The notes beneath the pieces were generated by a model. It saw nothing but the letters and a program-made list of their open reading frames with translations, was not told where the DNA came from and made no database searches. Shown here one piece after another: positions 36,878 through 46,102 of a stretch of 64,000 nucleotides of DNA (positions are counted from its first letter, which is position 1; every line of letters begins with the position of its first letter). Source of the DNA: Salinigranum salinum (GTDB taxonomy: Archaea; Halobacteriota; Halobacteria; Halobacteriales; Haloferacaceae). The translations under genes were made by a program, and so were the position numbers. The stretch is from assembly GCF_009176545.1 (NCBI RefSeq), contig NZ_VTOJ01000001.1, positions 2,372,552 to 2,436,551 of the forward strand, written 5' to 3'.

Positions 36878-36901
36878 GCTCGCCCGGTCGGAAACTGATT
36901 T

Positions 36902-36922
36902 ACTACTGATGTAGTGGTCGAC
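36902..36922. promoter_or_regulatory. Operator-like element, copy 2
   Basis: ACTAC-TGAT-GTAGT followed by GGTCGAC; only the 4-nt spacer differs from copy 1. It abuts a strong TATA-like AAATTTATATG at 36928-36938 for rightward transcription. A protein bound here would control the GH15 gene while copy 1 controls the amylase operon. The 45-nt centre-to-centre distance is about four helical turns. Confidence 0.6.
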
Positions 36923-37073
36923 AAGACAAATTTATATGCCTGCGCTAATGAACATCCGAAGAACGCAGTATAATGAACCTGCCGCTCGAGCGACGTCCGC
37001 CAACCGACCGAGGGGACGGACACCCCGGGTGGATTTCGTCAACACTTATGTACTCCGACCGTTCCTTCACGCC

Positions 37074-40000
37074 ATGAGACTGAGAACCGCACTGAACGAA
37101 TACAAACGGGACCGCGGGGAGCGGTTTCCCGAAGAGTCCCCGACGGCCGCCGGGGCGTTCTCCGGCCACGGCGACCGTCTCGTCTACGTCGACCCGTCTG
37201 GGTCGATCAGGGACTACTCCTCGTCGCTCTCCGGTCTCTACGGTATCGATCGGTCGCGCTTCGGCATCGAAACCGACGACGGTACCCGGTGGTTCGACGA
37301 ACTCGAACCCGTCCGCCAGCACTACTACCGCGAGACGACGCTCGTCGAGACAGAGTACGACGCGGGCGAGTACACGGTCCACCAGTACGACCTGACGCTC
37401 GGTCGCGCCCACGTCACCCACGTCGAACTCCGCGGTGCGATCCCCACGGACGCGCATCTGACCGCCTTTCTCACGTTCGCCCCCGAGGGACGCGAGACGC
37501 GCGTCGGGCGGCTCATCCACGAGGAGGGTGGCCCGAACGGGACGAAGGCCGTCGAGGTGTTCCACCGGACCGAACACGACTACGTCACCGCCTCGACGGG
37601 GCTGGACGACGTCCGGGGGCAGATCCCCGAGCGGTTCGACGAAGTGCTCTCCGACGACGCGTTCGAGTTCCCGCGCGAGGCCGTCCTCGAACGGTACGAG
37701 GACACCCACCTGAGCGGCGACGTCGTCGTCAGTGCCCCGCTCGAACGCGAGGGTCGGGCCGTCCAGACGACGCTCGTCACGCAGCTCTCGAACCACTCGG
37801 AGGTCAGCCGGGAGGACGCACTCGCGGACCTCCGCCACTGCGCGCTCAACCACGCCACCGCGGACGAACTTCGCACTGGCGCGCGCGAGCGCGCGGAAGT
37901 GTACGTCCCGGAGGATACGCCGCGAGAGGAACTCTGCCGGGCGGATCTCCGCGCGCTGTCGCTGCTCACGGCGCCGACCGGGGCTCACATCGCCGGCCCC
38001 GAGTTCGACCCGTTCTACGCCCACTCGGGCGGCTACGGCTACACGTGGTTCCGCGACGAGGCGGAAGTGAACAAGCACCTGCTCGAAGCCGACCAGACGT
38101 TCGACCTCGGCGTTCGCGACCGCCTCGCCACCAGTGCTCGCTTCTTCATCGACACGCAGCTCGACGACGGGTCGTGGCCGCACCGCGCGTGGGCGTCGGA
38201 CGGCTCGCTCGCTCCCGGCTGGGCTCACGCGCGCGTGGAGAAATCGAAGAAGCCCGAGTACCAGGCCGACCAGACCGCCGCCGTCCTGACGTACCTGGCG
38301 ACGATCCTGCGGGACCGACGCGAGGACCTCGACGACGAACTCGCCGGGGCGATCCAGCAGTCGCTCTCGGACGGCGTCGGCGCGCTCGACGAGACGCTCG
38401 ACGACTACGGGCTCCCCGAGACGTGCCAGAACCTCTGGGAGAACATGGTCGGGCAGTTCACTCACACCACGGCCGCGTACCTGCAGGCGTACGCGGCGGT
38501 CGCACGGGCACCGGTTCGCGACGAACTCCGCGAACACGCCGCGGCGCAGGCCGACGTCGTGTTCGAGGGACTCGAGGAGCTGTGGAACTCGAAGCAGGAG
38601 ACGTACGTCCTCCGGCTGCGGGGGAACAACTTCGACTCCCGCCTCGACTCGGGGACGCTGGCGCTCGTCGACGCCTTCGTCGAGTACGACGCGGTCTGCG
38701 ACCTCCCCGAGACGCACGTCGACCGGCTCGTCTCTCACGTCGAGACGACGCTCGATGGGCTGTACCGCGAATCCGGCCACGCGAACGTGAGCGGCCTCAT
38801 CCGGTTCGAGGAGGACTACTGGCGCTCGGCCGAACAGCACGACGAGAAGATCTGGTCCGTCTCGACCGCGTGGGGCGCCAGCGCGGCCGCCCGCCTCGGC
38901 GCGTTCCTCACGGAGCGCGACCGCGACGACGAGGCGGCGGCGTGCTTCGACGAAGCCGCGAACCTGTACGAGTGCATGGACCCCTCCAGCGGGCTCGTCA
39001 CGTCGGCGGGCTACCTCGCCGAACAGGTGTTCGACGACGGGAGTTACGACTCCGCCACGCCGCTCGGCTGGCCCCACGCCGTGCGCCTGCAGACCACCGC
39101 GCTGCTGTCGCAACACGACGCCCTCCCCGCACCGAAGGCCGCCCCGTCGGGGCCGGAGGACCGCCCCCGGTGGACCACCGGCGAGAAGTACGGCGTGGGG
39201 ACCGTCGCCGACCACCGCGCGGAAGACCCCTCCCGGGTGTGGTTCACGCTCACCGAGGGGTCGCTCACCGAACTGCGGTTCCCGCGCGTCGACCTGATGA
39301 ACCTCCGGACGCTCGACCTCCTCGTGGTCGACGCCGACGAGGAGTCCACGTACACGGCGCGGACGCACAACGAGACCCGCCGCGACGACCACGCCGACAC
39401 CATCGAGCGACACGCCGAGATGACCGAGGACGACGCGCTGCTGTTCAGACACGTCATCACGGAGACCGGCGACGGTCGCGGCCACGAGTGGGAGCTCACG
39501 GTCGAGTACGCCACCGACCCCGAACACGACGCACTCCTGGCCGACGTCCGGTTCGAGGCCGACGACGACAACGAGTACGAGCTGTACGCGGTCGCCGACA
39601 CCGCACTCGTGAACACGGGCTCGCAGGACCGCGGTATCCGACTGGGCCAGATGGGCGGCTACCACCTCGTCGCCCGCGACGCCGAGGCGTACGACGTCGG
39701 CGAGGCCGGCGAGCCGCTGTTGATCGACGAGGACGGCGACGAGTACTCCGTGGCGGTGGCGCTCACCTCTGCCGGACGGTTCGACTGGGCCACCGTGGGG
39801 GTCGCTGGCTCCTCACACCTCGCGGAGCTGTTCTCGAAGGGCGTGCTCCCAACGCCGCAGGAGCGCGTCGAGAACGAGAGTGTCGTCCTCATCGGCCGCA
39901 TCGGGTCGGGTCCCGACGTCGAGGAGACGCTCGCGCTCGGCTTCGCGGAGAACGCCGACACCGCGGCGGCGCTCGGCGAGGCCGCAGGGGCGCTCACCCG

Positions 40001-41618
40001 TGGCTACGAGACGGTCCGCACCGCGTACGCCGACTCCTGGGAGGAGTTCCTCGGGGACAAGAGCGTCCCCGACTCGGTCTCGAACGACGACGCGCTCCTC
40101 GCGCAGTACAAGGCCGCGCTGATGTCGCTTCGCGCCGTGGAAGACAAAACGTTCCAGGGTGCGGGGCTGGCGTCGCCGTCGGTGCCCTGGGGCGAAGCAG
40201 TGGCCGCCGAGGAGTCGAAGGGGTACGGCTACAACTTCACGTGGTCGCGCGACCTCTACCAGGTCTTCACCGTCTTCGAGGCCGTCGGCGACATCGAGAC
40301 GGCGATCGACAACCTGTCGTACATCTATAACTACCAGCAGGACGACCGCGGCTTCATCCCGCAGAACACCTACCTCAACGGCCGGACGAGGTGGGGTGGC
40401 GAGCAGATGGACAACATCTCCTTCCCGCAGGTGATGGCGTACATGCTCACTCAGCACGGCGTCACGTTCGACGACGTCGACTACTCGTACGCGAACGTCA
40501 AGCGCTCGGCGGACTACGTCGCACGAAACGGTCCGCCCACGGCACAGGAACGCTGGGAGGAGGAGGCGGGCTACTCGCCGTCGTCGATCGCGGCGGAGAT
40601 CGCCGGCCTCGCCTGCGCCGGCGCGGTCGCGCTCGACGAGGGCCACACTGCGGACGCGCTCATCTGGCTCTCCCTCGCGGACGACTGGACCGAACACGTC
40701 GAGGAGTGGACCGCCACGGAGACGGGCACCGAGCGCCACACCAACACGCCGTACTACGTCCGCATCACGCGCGACGGTGACCCGGAAGCGGGCCACCTTC
40801 GGACCCTGGCGAACAACGGCCCGACGCTCGACGAGCGCGAGATCATCGACGGCGGCTTCCTCGAGTTGACTCGGCTGGGCATCAAGCCGTGGGACGACGA
40901 GACGATCAAGAACACCATCGAGGAGGTCGACGCCACGATCAGGGTCGACACGCCCCACGGGCCGGCCTTCTACCGCTACAACGGCGACGGCTACGGCGAG
41001 CGCGAGCGCGACGAGGAGGGTGCTCCCTGGTCGGTCGAAGCAAAGGGGAAGGGTCGGCTCTGGCCCATCTTCACCGGCGAGCGCGCCGAGTACGAACTCC
41101 TCAACGAGGAGACGGCGGAGGACGCGCTCCAGCCGGAGAACATGCTCCGGACGATGCAGCGGTTCGCCAACTCCGGCCGGATGCTCGCCGAACAGGTGTG
41201 GGACCGCGAACACTCGACGGCGTACAACTGGGAGTTCGGCGAGGGCACCGGTGCGGCGACCCCGCTGGCGTGGTCGATGGCACAGTACGTCCGCCTCGCA
41301 CACGGCATCGACGCCGGCGCACCCGTCGAGATGCCCACGTTCCTCCGCGAGCGCTACCTCGAGTCCGACCTCCCCGAGGGACCGTCGCTCCGCGTGAACA
41401 CCCGGTTCGAGGGCGACAGCCTCGTCATCTCCGGCTCCACCGACGGCGTCGTCGTCTCGATCAAGACGCCGAGCGAGACGCGGCTCGTCGAGCCCGAAGA
41501 CGGCGAGTTCTCGGCGAAACTCGGCATCGAGTACGGCGAGAACCAGATCACCGTCGCCGCCGCGACCGACGAGGATCTCACCGTCGCCGGCACGACCGTC
41601 ACGCGCTTTACGCTCTGA
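37074..41618 (+). CDS. Two-module GH15 glucoamylase/glucodextranase-like enzyme (1514 aa)
   Basis: This very large protein holds two GH15 (alpha/alpha)6 modules in tandem. Module 1 has a beta-sandwich (about 1-300) and a barrel with YGYTWFRDEAEVNKHL (about 320), acid Glu in CQNLWENMVG (about 450) and base Glu in YLAEQVFD (about 647). Module 2 has a glucodextranase-like N-domain from about 700, then GYGYNFTWSRDLYQV (about 1050), acid Glu in ERWEEEAGYSPSSIA (about 1158) and base Glu in MLAEQVWD (about 1372), then a C-terminal Ig-like domain. Both pairs of catalytic Glu are kept, so both may be active in releasing glucose from alpha-glucan ends. No signal peptide is seen. MRLRTALNEYKRD is chosen as the start because AACACTTATGTA lies 22-33 nt upstream. 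Confidence 0.82.
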   Translation: MRLRTALNEYKRDRGERFPEESPTAAGAFSGHGDRLVYVDPSGSIRDYSSSLSGLYGIDRSRFGIETDDGTRWFDELEPVRQHYYRETTLVETEYDAGEYTVHQYDLTLGRAHVTHVELRGAIPTDAHLTAFLTFAPEGRETRVGRLIHEEGGPNGTKAVEVFHRTEHDYVTASTGLDDVRGQIPERFDEVLSDDAFEFPREAVLERYEDTHLSGDVVVSAPLEREGRAVQTTLVTQLSNHSEVSREDALADLRHCALNHATADELRTGARERAEVYVPEDTPREELCRADLRALSLLTAPTGAHIAGPEFDPFYAHSGGYGYTWFRDEAEVNKHLLEADQTFDLGVRDRLATSARFFIDTQLDDGSWPHRAWASDGSLAPGWAHARVEKSKKPEYQADQTAAVLTYLATILRDRREDLDDELAGAIQQSLSDGVGALDETLDDYGLPETCQNLWENMVGQFTHTTAAYLQAYAAVARAPVRDELREHAAAQADVVFEGLEELWNSKQETYVLRLRGNNFDSRLDSGTLALVDAFVEYDAVCDLPETHVDRLVSHVETTLDGLYRESGHANVSGLIRFEEDYWRSAEQHDEKIWSVSTAWGASAAARLGAFLTERDRDDEAAACFDEAANLYECMDPSSGLVTSAGYLAEQVFDDGSYDSATPLGWPHAVRLQTTALLSQHDALPAPKAAPSGPEDRPRWTTGEKYGVGTVADHRAEDPSRVWFTLTEGSLTELRFPRVDLMNLRTLDLLVVDADEESTYTARTHNETRRDDHADTIERHAEMTEDDALLFRHVITETGDGRGHEWELTVEYATDPEHDALLADVRFEADDDNEYELYAVADTALVNTGSQDRGIRLGQMGGYHLVARDAEAYDVGEAGEPLLIDEDGDEYSVAVALTSAGRFDWATVGVAGSSHLAELFSKGVLPTPQERVENESVVLIGRIGSGPDVEETLALGFAENADTAAALGEAAGALTRGYETVRTAYADSWEEFLGDKSVPDSVSNDDALLAQYKAALMSLRAVEDKTFQGAGLASPSVPWGEAVAAEESKGYGYNFTWSRDLYQVFTVFEAVGDIETAIDNLSYIYNYQQDDRGFIPQNTYLNGRTRWGGEQMDNISFPQVMAYMLTQHGVTFDDVDYSYANVKRSADYVARNGPPTAQERWEEEAGYSPSSIAAEIAGLACAGAVALDEGHTADALIWLSLADDWTEHVEEWTATETGTERHTNTPYYVRITRDGDPEAGHLRTLANNGPTLDEREIIDGGFLELTRLGIKPWDDETIKNTIEEVDATIRVDTPHGPAFYRYNGDGYGERERDEEGAPWSVEAKGKGRLWPIFTGERAEYELLNEETAEDALQPENMLRTMQRFANSGRMLAEQVWDREHSTAYNWEFGEGTGAATPLAWSMAQYVRLAHGIDAGAPVEMPTFLRERYLESDLPEGPSLRVNTRFEGDSLVISGSTDGVVVSIKTPSETRLVEPEDGEFSAKLGIEYGENQITVAAATDEDLTVAGTTVTRFTL

Positions 41619-42207
41619 GCGACGGTCGCGCCCGCGGCTCTGAGCGGCTCGTGCTCGCGTCCGTGGCCGGCAGGGGTCTCCCTTTCCGACCGACCGTACC
41701 GGTGTCTCCTTCTCGACACGTGTGGTGACGAGTCGTCCGTTCTGTACACTCCAGTACGGTCGTGTCCGTGTGTTTCCCGGTAGCGTACCTGAAACAGACT
41801 TATACCGGTTTCTCACAAGCACTGTGACAGGAGGCGCACGGACGCGCCCCTCGTTTCGAGAACCTATGACCACCGTCCTCCACCTTCACCTCGACTGGCG
41901 CTCGGCTCTCCACCGGTAGCCACTGGGACACCCCGCAGTGTACTGACGGCACGTCGCCGTCCGATCACCTCCACGGGGTCCGTCCCGACCGTCGCCACCT
42001 GCGACCGGTCTCCGTCACGGCTATCCGGTCGGTGCGTCACGTCGTCGGTGTCGTTCCGTCACTCGCACCGTTCGCGTGGTCTCCGTCGCCCGTGACGGAC
42101 CCGACGCTCCTGACGGCACCGACGAACCCCTCCGGCCCCTGCGCCCCGCGCCCCGTTCGCCGCGACGCAGGTCGGTACACACGACAACCACCCAACCACA
42201 GTCCGCG
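41619..42207. other. Long non-coding stretch with a promoter and possible leader or small RNA
   Basis: There is no convincing gene in 589 nt. A TATA-like ACTTATACC at about 41798-41806 suggests rightward transcription starting near 41826, some 380 nt before the next gene. The only short frame after it is 17 codons (41866-41919, MTTVLHLHLDWRSALHR), His/Leu/Arg-rich and too short to judge. The region may be a long leader of the 68-aa membrane gene or a separate small RNA. Confidence 0.35.
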
Positions 42208-42414
42208 ATGGTTCAGATCGTCCCTCCACACACCCCGCTCGAATCGCACGAAGACCAGCGAGACGCCGTCCAGCGACGCGCGGCGCCCGCCGTCACGTCG
42301 GTCGCGATCGTGACGTGCGTCGTCCTCGCCGTCGGTCTGTTGACGTACCCCATGTTGCTCTCGGCCGCGTTCGCGACGTTCGGCGTCGGCCTCGTCGTCG
42401 GCCGCCGGCTGTAA
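42208..42414 (+). CDS. Small membrane protein (68 aa)
   Basis: The protein has a soluble N-terminus (MVQIVPPHTPLESHEDQRDA) and two close hydrophobic segments, VTSVAIVTCVVLAVGLLTYP and LLSAAFATFGVGLVVG. No family is recognised. The start is the first ATG after the Arg/Pro-rich upstream stretch. Function unknown. Confidence 0.5.
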   Translation: MVQIVPPHTPLESHEDQRDAVQRRAAPAVTSVAIVTCVVLAVGLLTYPMLLSAAFATFGVGLVVGRRL

Positions 42415-42536
42415 TCGCGGGCCGGCACCGAGCCGTTCGGCCTCCGAACGTTCGGTCCTCCATCCGGTCTCGCCCGCGTCGCCGGTCGGGACGACACGAC
42501 CGGTGCCCCTTTCTTTCCGACCCACCAGACGACAGT

Positions 42537-43010
42537 ATGGCGAGATACCAGCGGCGGACCCGCGTCGCGGCACCGCTCGACGAGGTGTGGGCGTTCCACT
42601 CCCGGATCGAGGGGTTAGAGGCGCTCACGCCGAACTGGATGCATCTGCGGGTCGAGGCAGTACGCGGGCCCGACGGCGACGACGACCCCGCCGTGCTCGA
42701 CGTCGGTACACGGATCCGACTCTCGACACAGCCGTTCGGCGTCGGCCCCCGACAGACGTTCACGTCGCGGATCGTCGCCCGCGAGGAAGGGGAGGGGACG
42801 GCCACGTTCACCGACGACATGACCGACGGACCCTTTCGGCGGTGGGAGCACACCCACCGCTTCTTCGCCGATGGCGACGAGACCGTGATCGAGGACGACG
42901 TTGAGTACGCCTTCCCCGTCGGCGACGCCCTCCTCGGACCGCTCTCGGTCGTGGGCTTCGAGCCGATGTTCCGTTACCGCCACCGGAAGACGCGCGAGCT
43001 GCTGGAGTGA
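42537..43010 (+). CDS. SRPBCC family protein (157 aa)
   Basis: It starts MARYQRRTRVAAPLDEVWAFHSRIEGLEALTP, the SRPBCC first strand and helix, and continues through QTFTSRIVAREEGEGTATFTDDMTDGPFRRWEHTHRF to a C-terminal helix MFRYRHRKTRELLE. The DGPFRRWEHTHRF stretch is typical of the cyclase/ligand-binding subgroup annotated in many halophiles. It probably binds a hydrophobic ligand. It is convergent with the next methyltransferase gene. Confidence 0.75.
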   Translation: MARYQRRTRVAAPLDEVWAFHSRIEGLEALTPNWMHLRVEAVRGPDGDDDPAVLDVGTRIRLSTQPFGVGPRQTFTSRIVAREEGEGTATFTDDMTDGPFRRWEHTHRFFADGDETVIEDDVEYAFPVGDALLGPLSVVGFEPMFRYRHRKTRELLE

Positions 43011-43046
43011 GCCGGTTCCCGAACCCACACCGCCGCCCGGTGAGTT

Positions 43047-43697
43047 TCACTCGCGACGCGCCAGCACGAACAGCGCCGTACTCCCGAGCGGGTCGTCGAC
43101 CCGCCGCTCCCACTCGATCGCGAAGCCGGCCTCGCGGAGCTGTGACTTCGTCGCTTCCGAGCCGGGGGTGCTCCAGAACATGGCGTGGCCGCTCCCCAGC
43201 CAGTTCCGACGGACGGACTCCGACCGCCCGGATCCGACGGTGGTGAGCACCGCACCACCCGGCCGGAGAACGCGAGCGAACTCCCTGTAGACGCCCGGAT
43301 GTTCCTCGCGGGGGACGTGGAAGACGGCGTGGTAGGCGGTGATCGCGTCGAACGACTCCTCGACGAACGGGAGCGCGGTCATGTCGGCCTGCACGACCGC
43401 GGCCCGGGGGACTGCCCGACGTGCGAGGTCTAGCTGGACCCGCGAGAAGTCGAGGCCGACCACGTCGAGCGCGGGATCGGCGTCGTGGAGGGTGGCGATC
43501 GTCCGTCGACCGTCACCACAGCCGACGTCGAGCACGCGAGCCGGACCGTCGGTCCCGTCCGCGAGGTCGGCCGCGAGCTCCCGAAGCAGGTCTGTGTCGG
43601 GTCCGTCGGCGCGTCGGGCGGCCGCGTAGTCGTCGGCGACGGCGTCCCACGCCCGCCGAACGGCGTTGCGGCGCGCGGCCCCGTGTTCGTCGGTCAT
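43047..43697 (-). CDS. Class I SAM-dependent methyltransferase
   Basis: The 216-residue protein starts MTDEHGAARRNAVRRAWDAVADDYAAARR. Motif I is ARVLDVGCGDGRRTIA, motif II VVGLDFSRVQLDLARR, motif III VQADMTALPFVEESFDAI and post-motif VLRPGGAVLTTVG. It belongs to the small-molecule (ubiE-like) methyltransferases. The substrate is unknown. It is divergent from the VOC gene by 88 nt. Confidence 0.8.
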   Translation of the reverse strand: MTDEHGAARRNAVRRAWDAVADDYAAARRADGPDTDLLRELAADLADGTDGPARVLDVGCGDGRRTIATLHDADPALDVVGLDFSRVQLDLARRAVPRAAVVQADMTALPFVEESFDAITAYHAVFHVPREEHPGVYREFARVLRPGGAVLTTVGSGRSESVRRNWLGSGHAMFWSTPGSEATKSQLREAGFAIEWERRVDDPLGSTALFVLARRE

Positions 43698-43785
43698 AGG
43701 GGAGAGACGGACGGAGCGTTCCTGACGCTTGCGGCCGACGGCGGACGGGCGACACGGTTTTCGGGCGTCGACCGAAAGCCCGGGT

Positions 43786-44220
43786 ATGGATCCTGACACC
43801 GACGCGGTCGACGACCTCTCCGTCGTCGACCTCGACCACGTCGCGCTCCGCGTCGCCGACCTCGACCGCGCCCTCGCGTTCTACCACGACCTGCTCGGGC
43901 TCCCGATCAGGGACCGCGAACGGTACGACCGGGGCGACGTCCCCTACGTCGCAGTGGTCGCGGGCGGCCGCCACCTCCACCTGGTTCCCGACGAGTCGTT
44001 CGACGCCGCCGACGTCGGCGGCGAACACGTCTGTCTCCTCCTCCGCTCGTCGGCGGTCGACTCCCGGGCGGAACTGGAGACGCTCCTCGACGACCTGGCG
44101 GCGGCGGGCGTCGAGGTCGAACCGGACGAGCCGAAGAAACGCTACGGCGCGTACGGCCGGGCGTGGGCGGCGTACGTCCGCGACCCCGACGGGCGACGCG
44201 TCGAACTCAAACTCCACTGA
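43786..44220 (+). CDS. VOC/glyoxalase family protein
   Basis: 144 residues. A VOC fold runs from VVDLDHVALRVADLDRALAFYHDLLGLPI to AAYVRDPDGRRVELKLH. The metal-ligand positions have His in LDHVALRV, His in GGEHVCLLL and Glu in RRVELKL, which fits a metal-dependent dioxygenase or glyoxalase. The substrate is unknown. It is convergent with the EamA transporter gene, 12 nt apart. Confidence 0.8.
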   Translation: MDPDTDAVDDLSVVDLDHVALRVADLDRALAFYHDLLGLPIRDRERYDRGDVPYVAVVAGGRHLHLVPDESFDAADVGGEHVCLLLRSSAVDSRAELETLLDDLAAAGVEVEPDEPKKRYGAYGRAWAAYVRDPDGRRVELKLH

Positions 44221-44232
44221 GCCGATGTCGTC

Positions 44233-45174
44233 TCAGGCCCCCTCGGGCCGGCCGTCTGCCTCGGGGGGGTCGCTCGTCTCCGTCCCGCCGGCGGTCGTGA
44301 CCGCGATCCCGACGAGGACCACGACGCCACCGGCGACGGTCGCCCCCGTCGGCACCTCGCCGAGGAGCACGAGCGCCAGGAGCGTCGATCCGAGCGGTTC
44401 TCCGAGGAGCGAGACGCTCACGACGGAGGAGTCGACGTGAGCGAGCACCCAGTTGATCACCGTGTGGCCGAACAGCCCCGGACCGACCGCCATCGCCGCG
44501 AACAGCACCCACTCGCGGGGCGGGTACCCCCCGAGCGGGTGTCCCTCGACGAGGGTGACGACGAGGAGCGTGAGGGCGCAGACGGTGTAGACGACCGTCA
44601 CGTAGGGGACGAGCGAGACGCGCTGACGGATCGAGCGACCGGCGAGGACGTATCCCGCGGCGGCGACGGCACCCACGACGGCGAGGCCGTTGCCGTACAG
44701 CGGGCGCTGGCCGGCGAGCGCGACGCCGGAGAGGAAGTCGCCGAGCGACATCGCGACCATCCCGGCGACGGCGACGAGGATGCCGGCGGCGCGGCGACGA
44801 CCGACCCGTTCGTCGAGGAGCACCCAGGCACCGAGCGCGACGAACAGCGGCTGGGACTGCACGAGGGTGACCGAGGCCGCCACGGAGGTCCACTCGAGGC
44901 TCTCGAACCACGCGGCGAAGTGGACGGCGAGGGCGACGCCCGTCACGCAGGCGACGAACGCGTCCCGGGCGCGCAGTTTCCGGAAGTCGGCCCGATACCG
45001 GGTGAGTGCCCACGGGAGGAGGAGACCGACTGTGAAGACGACCCGGTACATCGCCTTCACGACCGAGGGCGCAGCCGAATACCGGACGAGGATAGCGCTC
45101 GTCGAGACGGCGACGATCGCCACGGCGAGGGCGGCCAGCGGCGGCGTCCGGCGTTCGAGGGCGACGAGACTCAC
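44233..45174 (-). CDS. EamA/DMT family transporter
   Basis: 313 residues with a GTG start (VSLVALERRTPPLAALAVAIVAVSTSAILVRYSAAP). About ten membrane helices in two repeats are visible: SVVKAMYRVVFTVGLLLPWALT and VHFAAWFESLEWTSVAASVTLVQSQPLFVALGAWVLLDERVGRRRAAGI in the first EamA unit, HTVINWVLAHVDSSVVSVSLLGEPLGSTLLALVLLGEVPTGATVAGG in the second. It exports or imports a small metabolite, often an amino acid or nucleotide sugar in relatives. The start is chosen because upstream codons are Arg/Pro-rich. Confidence 0.82.
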   Translation of the reverse strand: MSLVALERRTPPLAALAVAIVAVSTSAILVRYSAAPSVVKAMYRVVFTVGLLLPWALTRYRADFRKLRARDAFVACVTGVALAVHFAAWFESLEWTSVAASVTLVQSQPLFVALGAWVLLDERVGRRRAAGILVAVAGMVAMSLGDFLSGVALAGQRPLYGNGLAVVGAVAAAGYVLAGRSIRQRVSLVPYVTVVYTVCALTLLVVTLVEGHPLGGYPPREWVLFAAMAVGPGLFGHTVINWVLAHVDSSVVSVSLLGEPLGSTLLALVLLGEVPTGATVAGGVVVLVGIAVTTAGGTETSDPPEADGRPEGA

Positions 45175-45199
45175 GTCGAGGGCGTGGGTGGCGACCGGT

Positions 45200-46012
45200 T
45201 TACGTCTGCCGTTCGTCCACCGCGGGACCGGACGTTCCGTCCGTCTGGAGACGGAGACGGAACAGTCGCTTCGGGACGACGAACGACTCGACGCCGTCGG
45301 GACCGAACGCGACCTCGAACCGCTGGACCGCGCCCGGCGGGGCGTGCTCGAAGCGCCGCCGGAGCTTCCGACGGCGCTCGCCGGAGACGTCGGTGCGGTC
45401 ACACCAGGCGGCGAAGTCGAGCCGCCGCGTGACGCTCGCGACCGTCTCGACGGCGAATCCCGCGGCCTCGAAGCGTCGACGCCACGCGTCGGGCGTGTCG
45501 AGGCCGACGTGCGTCGGATCGCGGCGGCGTTCGACCCGGTCGAGAAACGCCGCGAGACGCGCGTCGTCGGGAGCGACGTTGTCCTCGAACGCGAACACGC
45601 CGCCGGGGACGAGGACGCGTGCCGTCTCCGCGACGAACTGTTCGGGCGCGGGGAAGTGGTGGGCGGCGATCCGGCACGACACGGCGTCGAACGTCTCCGC
45701 GGCGAAGGGAAGCCGTTCGGCGTCGGCGACGCATCCCTCGACGCCGTAGGTCTCGACCGCAGTGGCGACCATCGTCGGTGCGGCGTCCGTGGCGACGACG
45801 GTCCGGACGCCGACGTCTGCGAGCGCACCCGCGGTGTGCCCGGCCCCCGTCGCCATGTCGAGCGCCCGGTCGGCGTCGGCACACCACGCCGCGAGCGTCT
45901 CGAGGTCCGCTCCCGTGCGGTGGGCGTCGCTCTCCAGGTAGTCGGGGGCCGCCGCGTCGAAGCGGGCGGCGGTCGTACGCTTGTCGTCGGGCGTCGGGTC
46001 GCCGTCGGTCAC
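45200..46012 (-). CDS. Class I SAM-dependent methyltransferase (UbiE/COQ5-like)
   Basis: 270 residues, GTG start (MTDGDPTPDDKRTTAARFDAAAPDY). Motif I is ALDMATGAGHTAGALAD, motif II VVATDAAPTMVATAVE and motif III VADAERLPFAAETFDAVSCRIAAHHFP. The C-terminal half has a longer substrate domain. It lies 25 nt upstream of the EamA gene on the same strand, so the two may be co-transcribed. The substrate is unknown. Confidence 0.8.
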   Translation of the reverse strand: MTDGDPTPDDKRTTAARFDAAAPDYLESDAHRTGADLETLAAWCADADRALDMATGAGHTAGALADVGVRTVVATDAAPTMVATAVETYGVEGCVADAERLPFAAETFDAVSCRIAAHHFPAPEQFVAETARVLVPGGVFAFEDNVAPDDARLAAFLDRVERRRDPTHVGLDTPDAWRRRFEAAGFAVETVASVTRRLDFAAWCDRTDVSGERRRKLRRRFEHAPPGAVQRFEVAFGPDGVESFVVPKRLFRLRLQTDGTSGPAVDERQT

Positions 46013-46102
46013 GACCTGCGTTCGGTGGGGAACGATAGAAACCTATCCCCGTTCGGTAGCGGTGTGGTTTCGACACGTCGTGTCGGGTCGACCGACCCCC
46101 GA

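Noticed and set aside
36945..39665. A 906-codon minus-strand frame opposite the GH15 gene
   Set aside because: Val/Arg-rich mirror frame. The + frame has two full sets of GH15 motifs.
41866..41919. A 17-codon frame (MTTVLHLHLDWRSALHR) as a leader peptide
   Set aside because: Too short to judge, no ribosome-binding signal, and leader-peptide attenuation is not established in haloarchaea.
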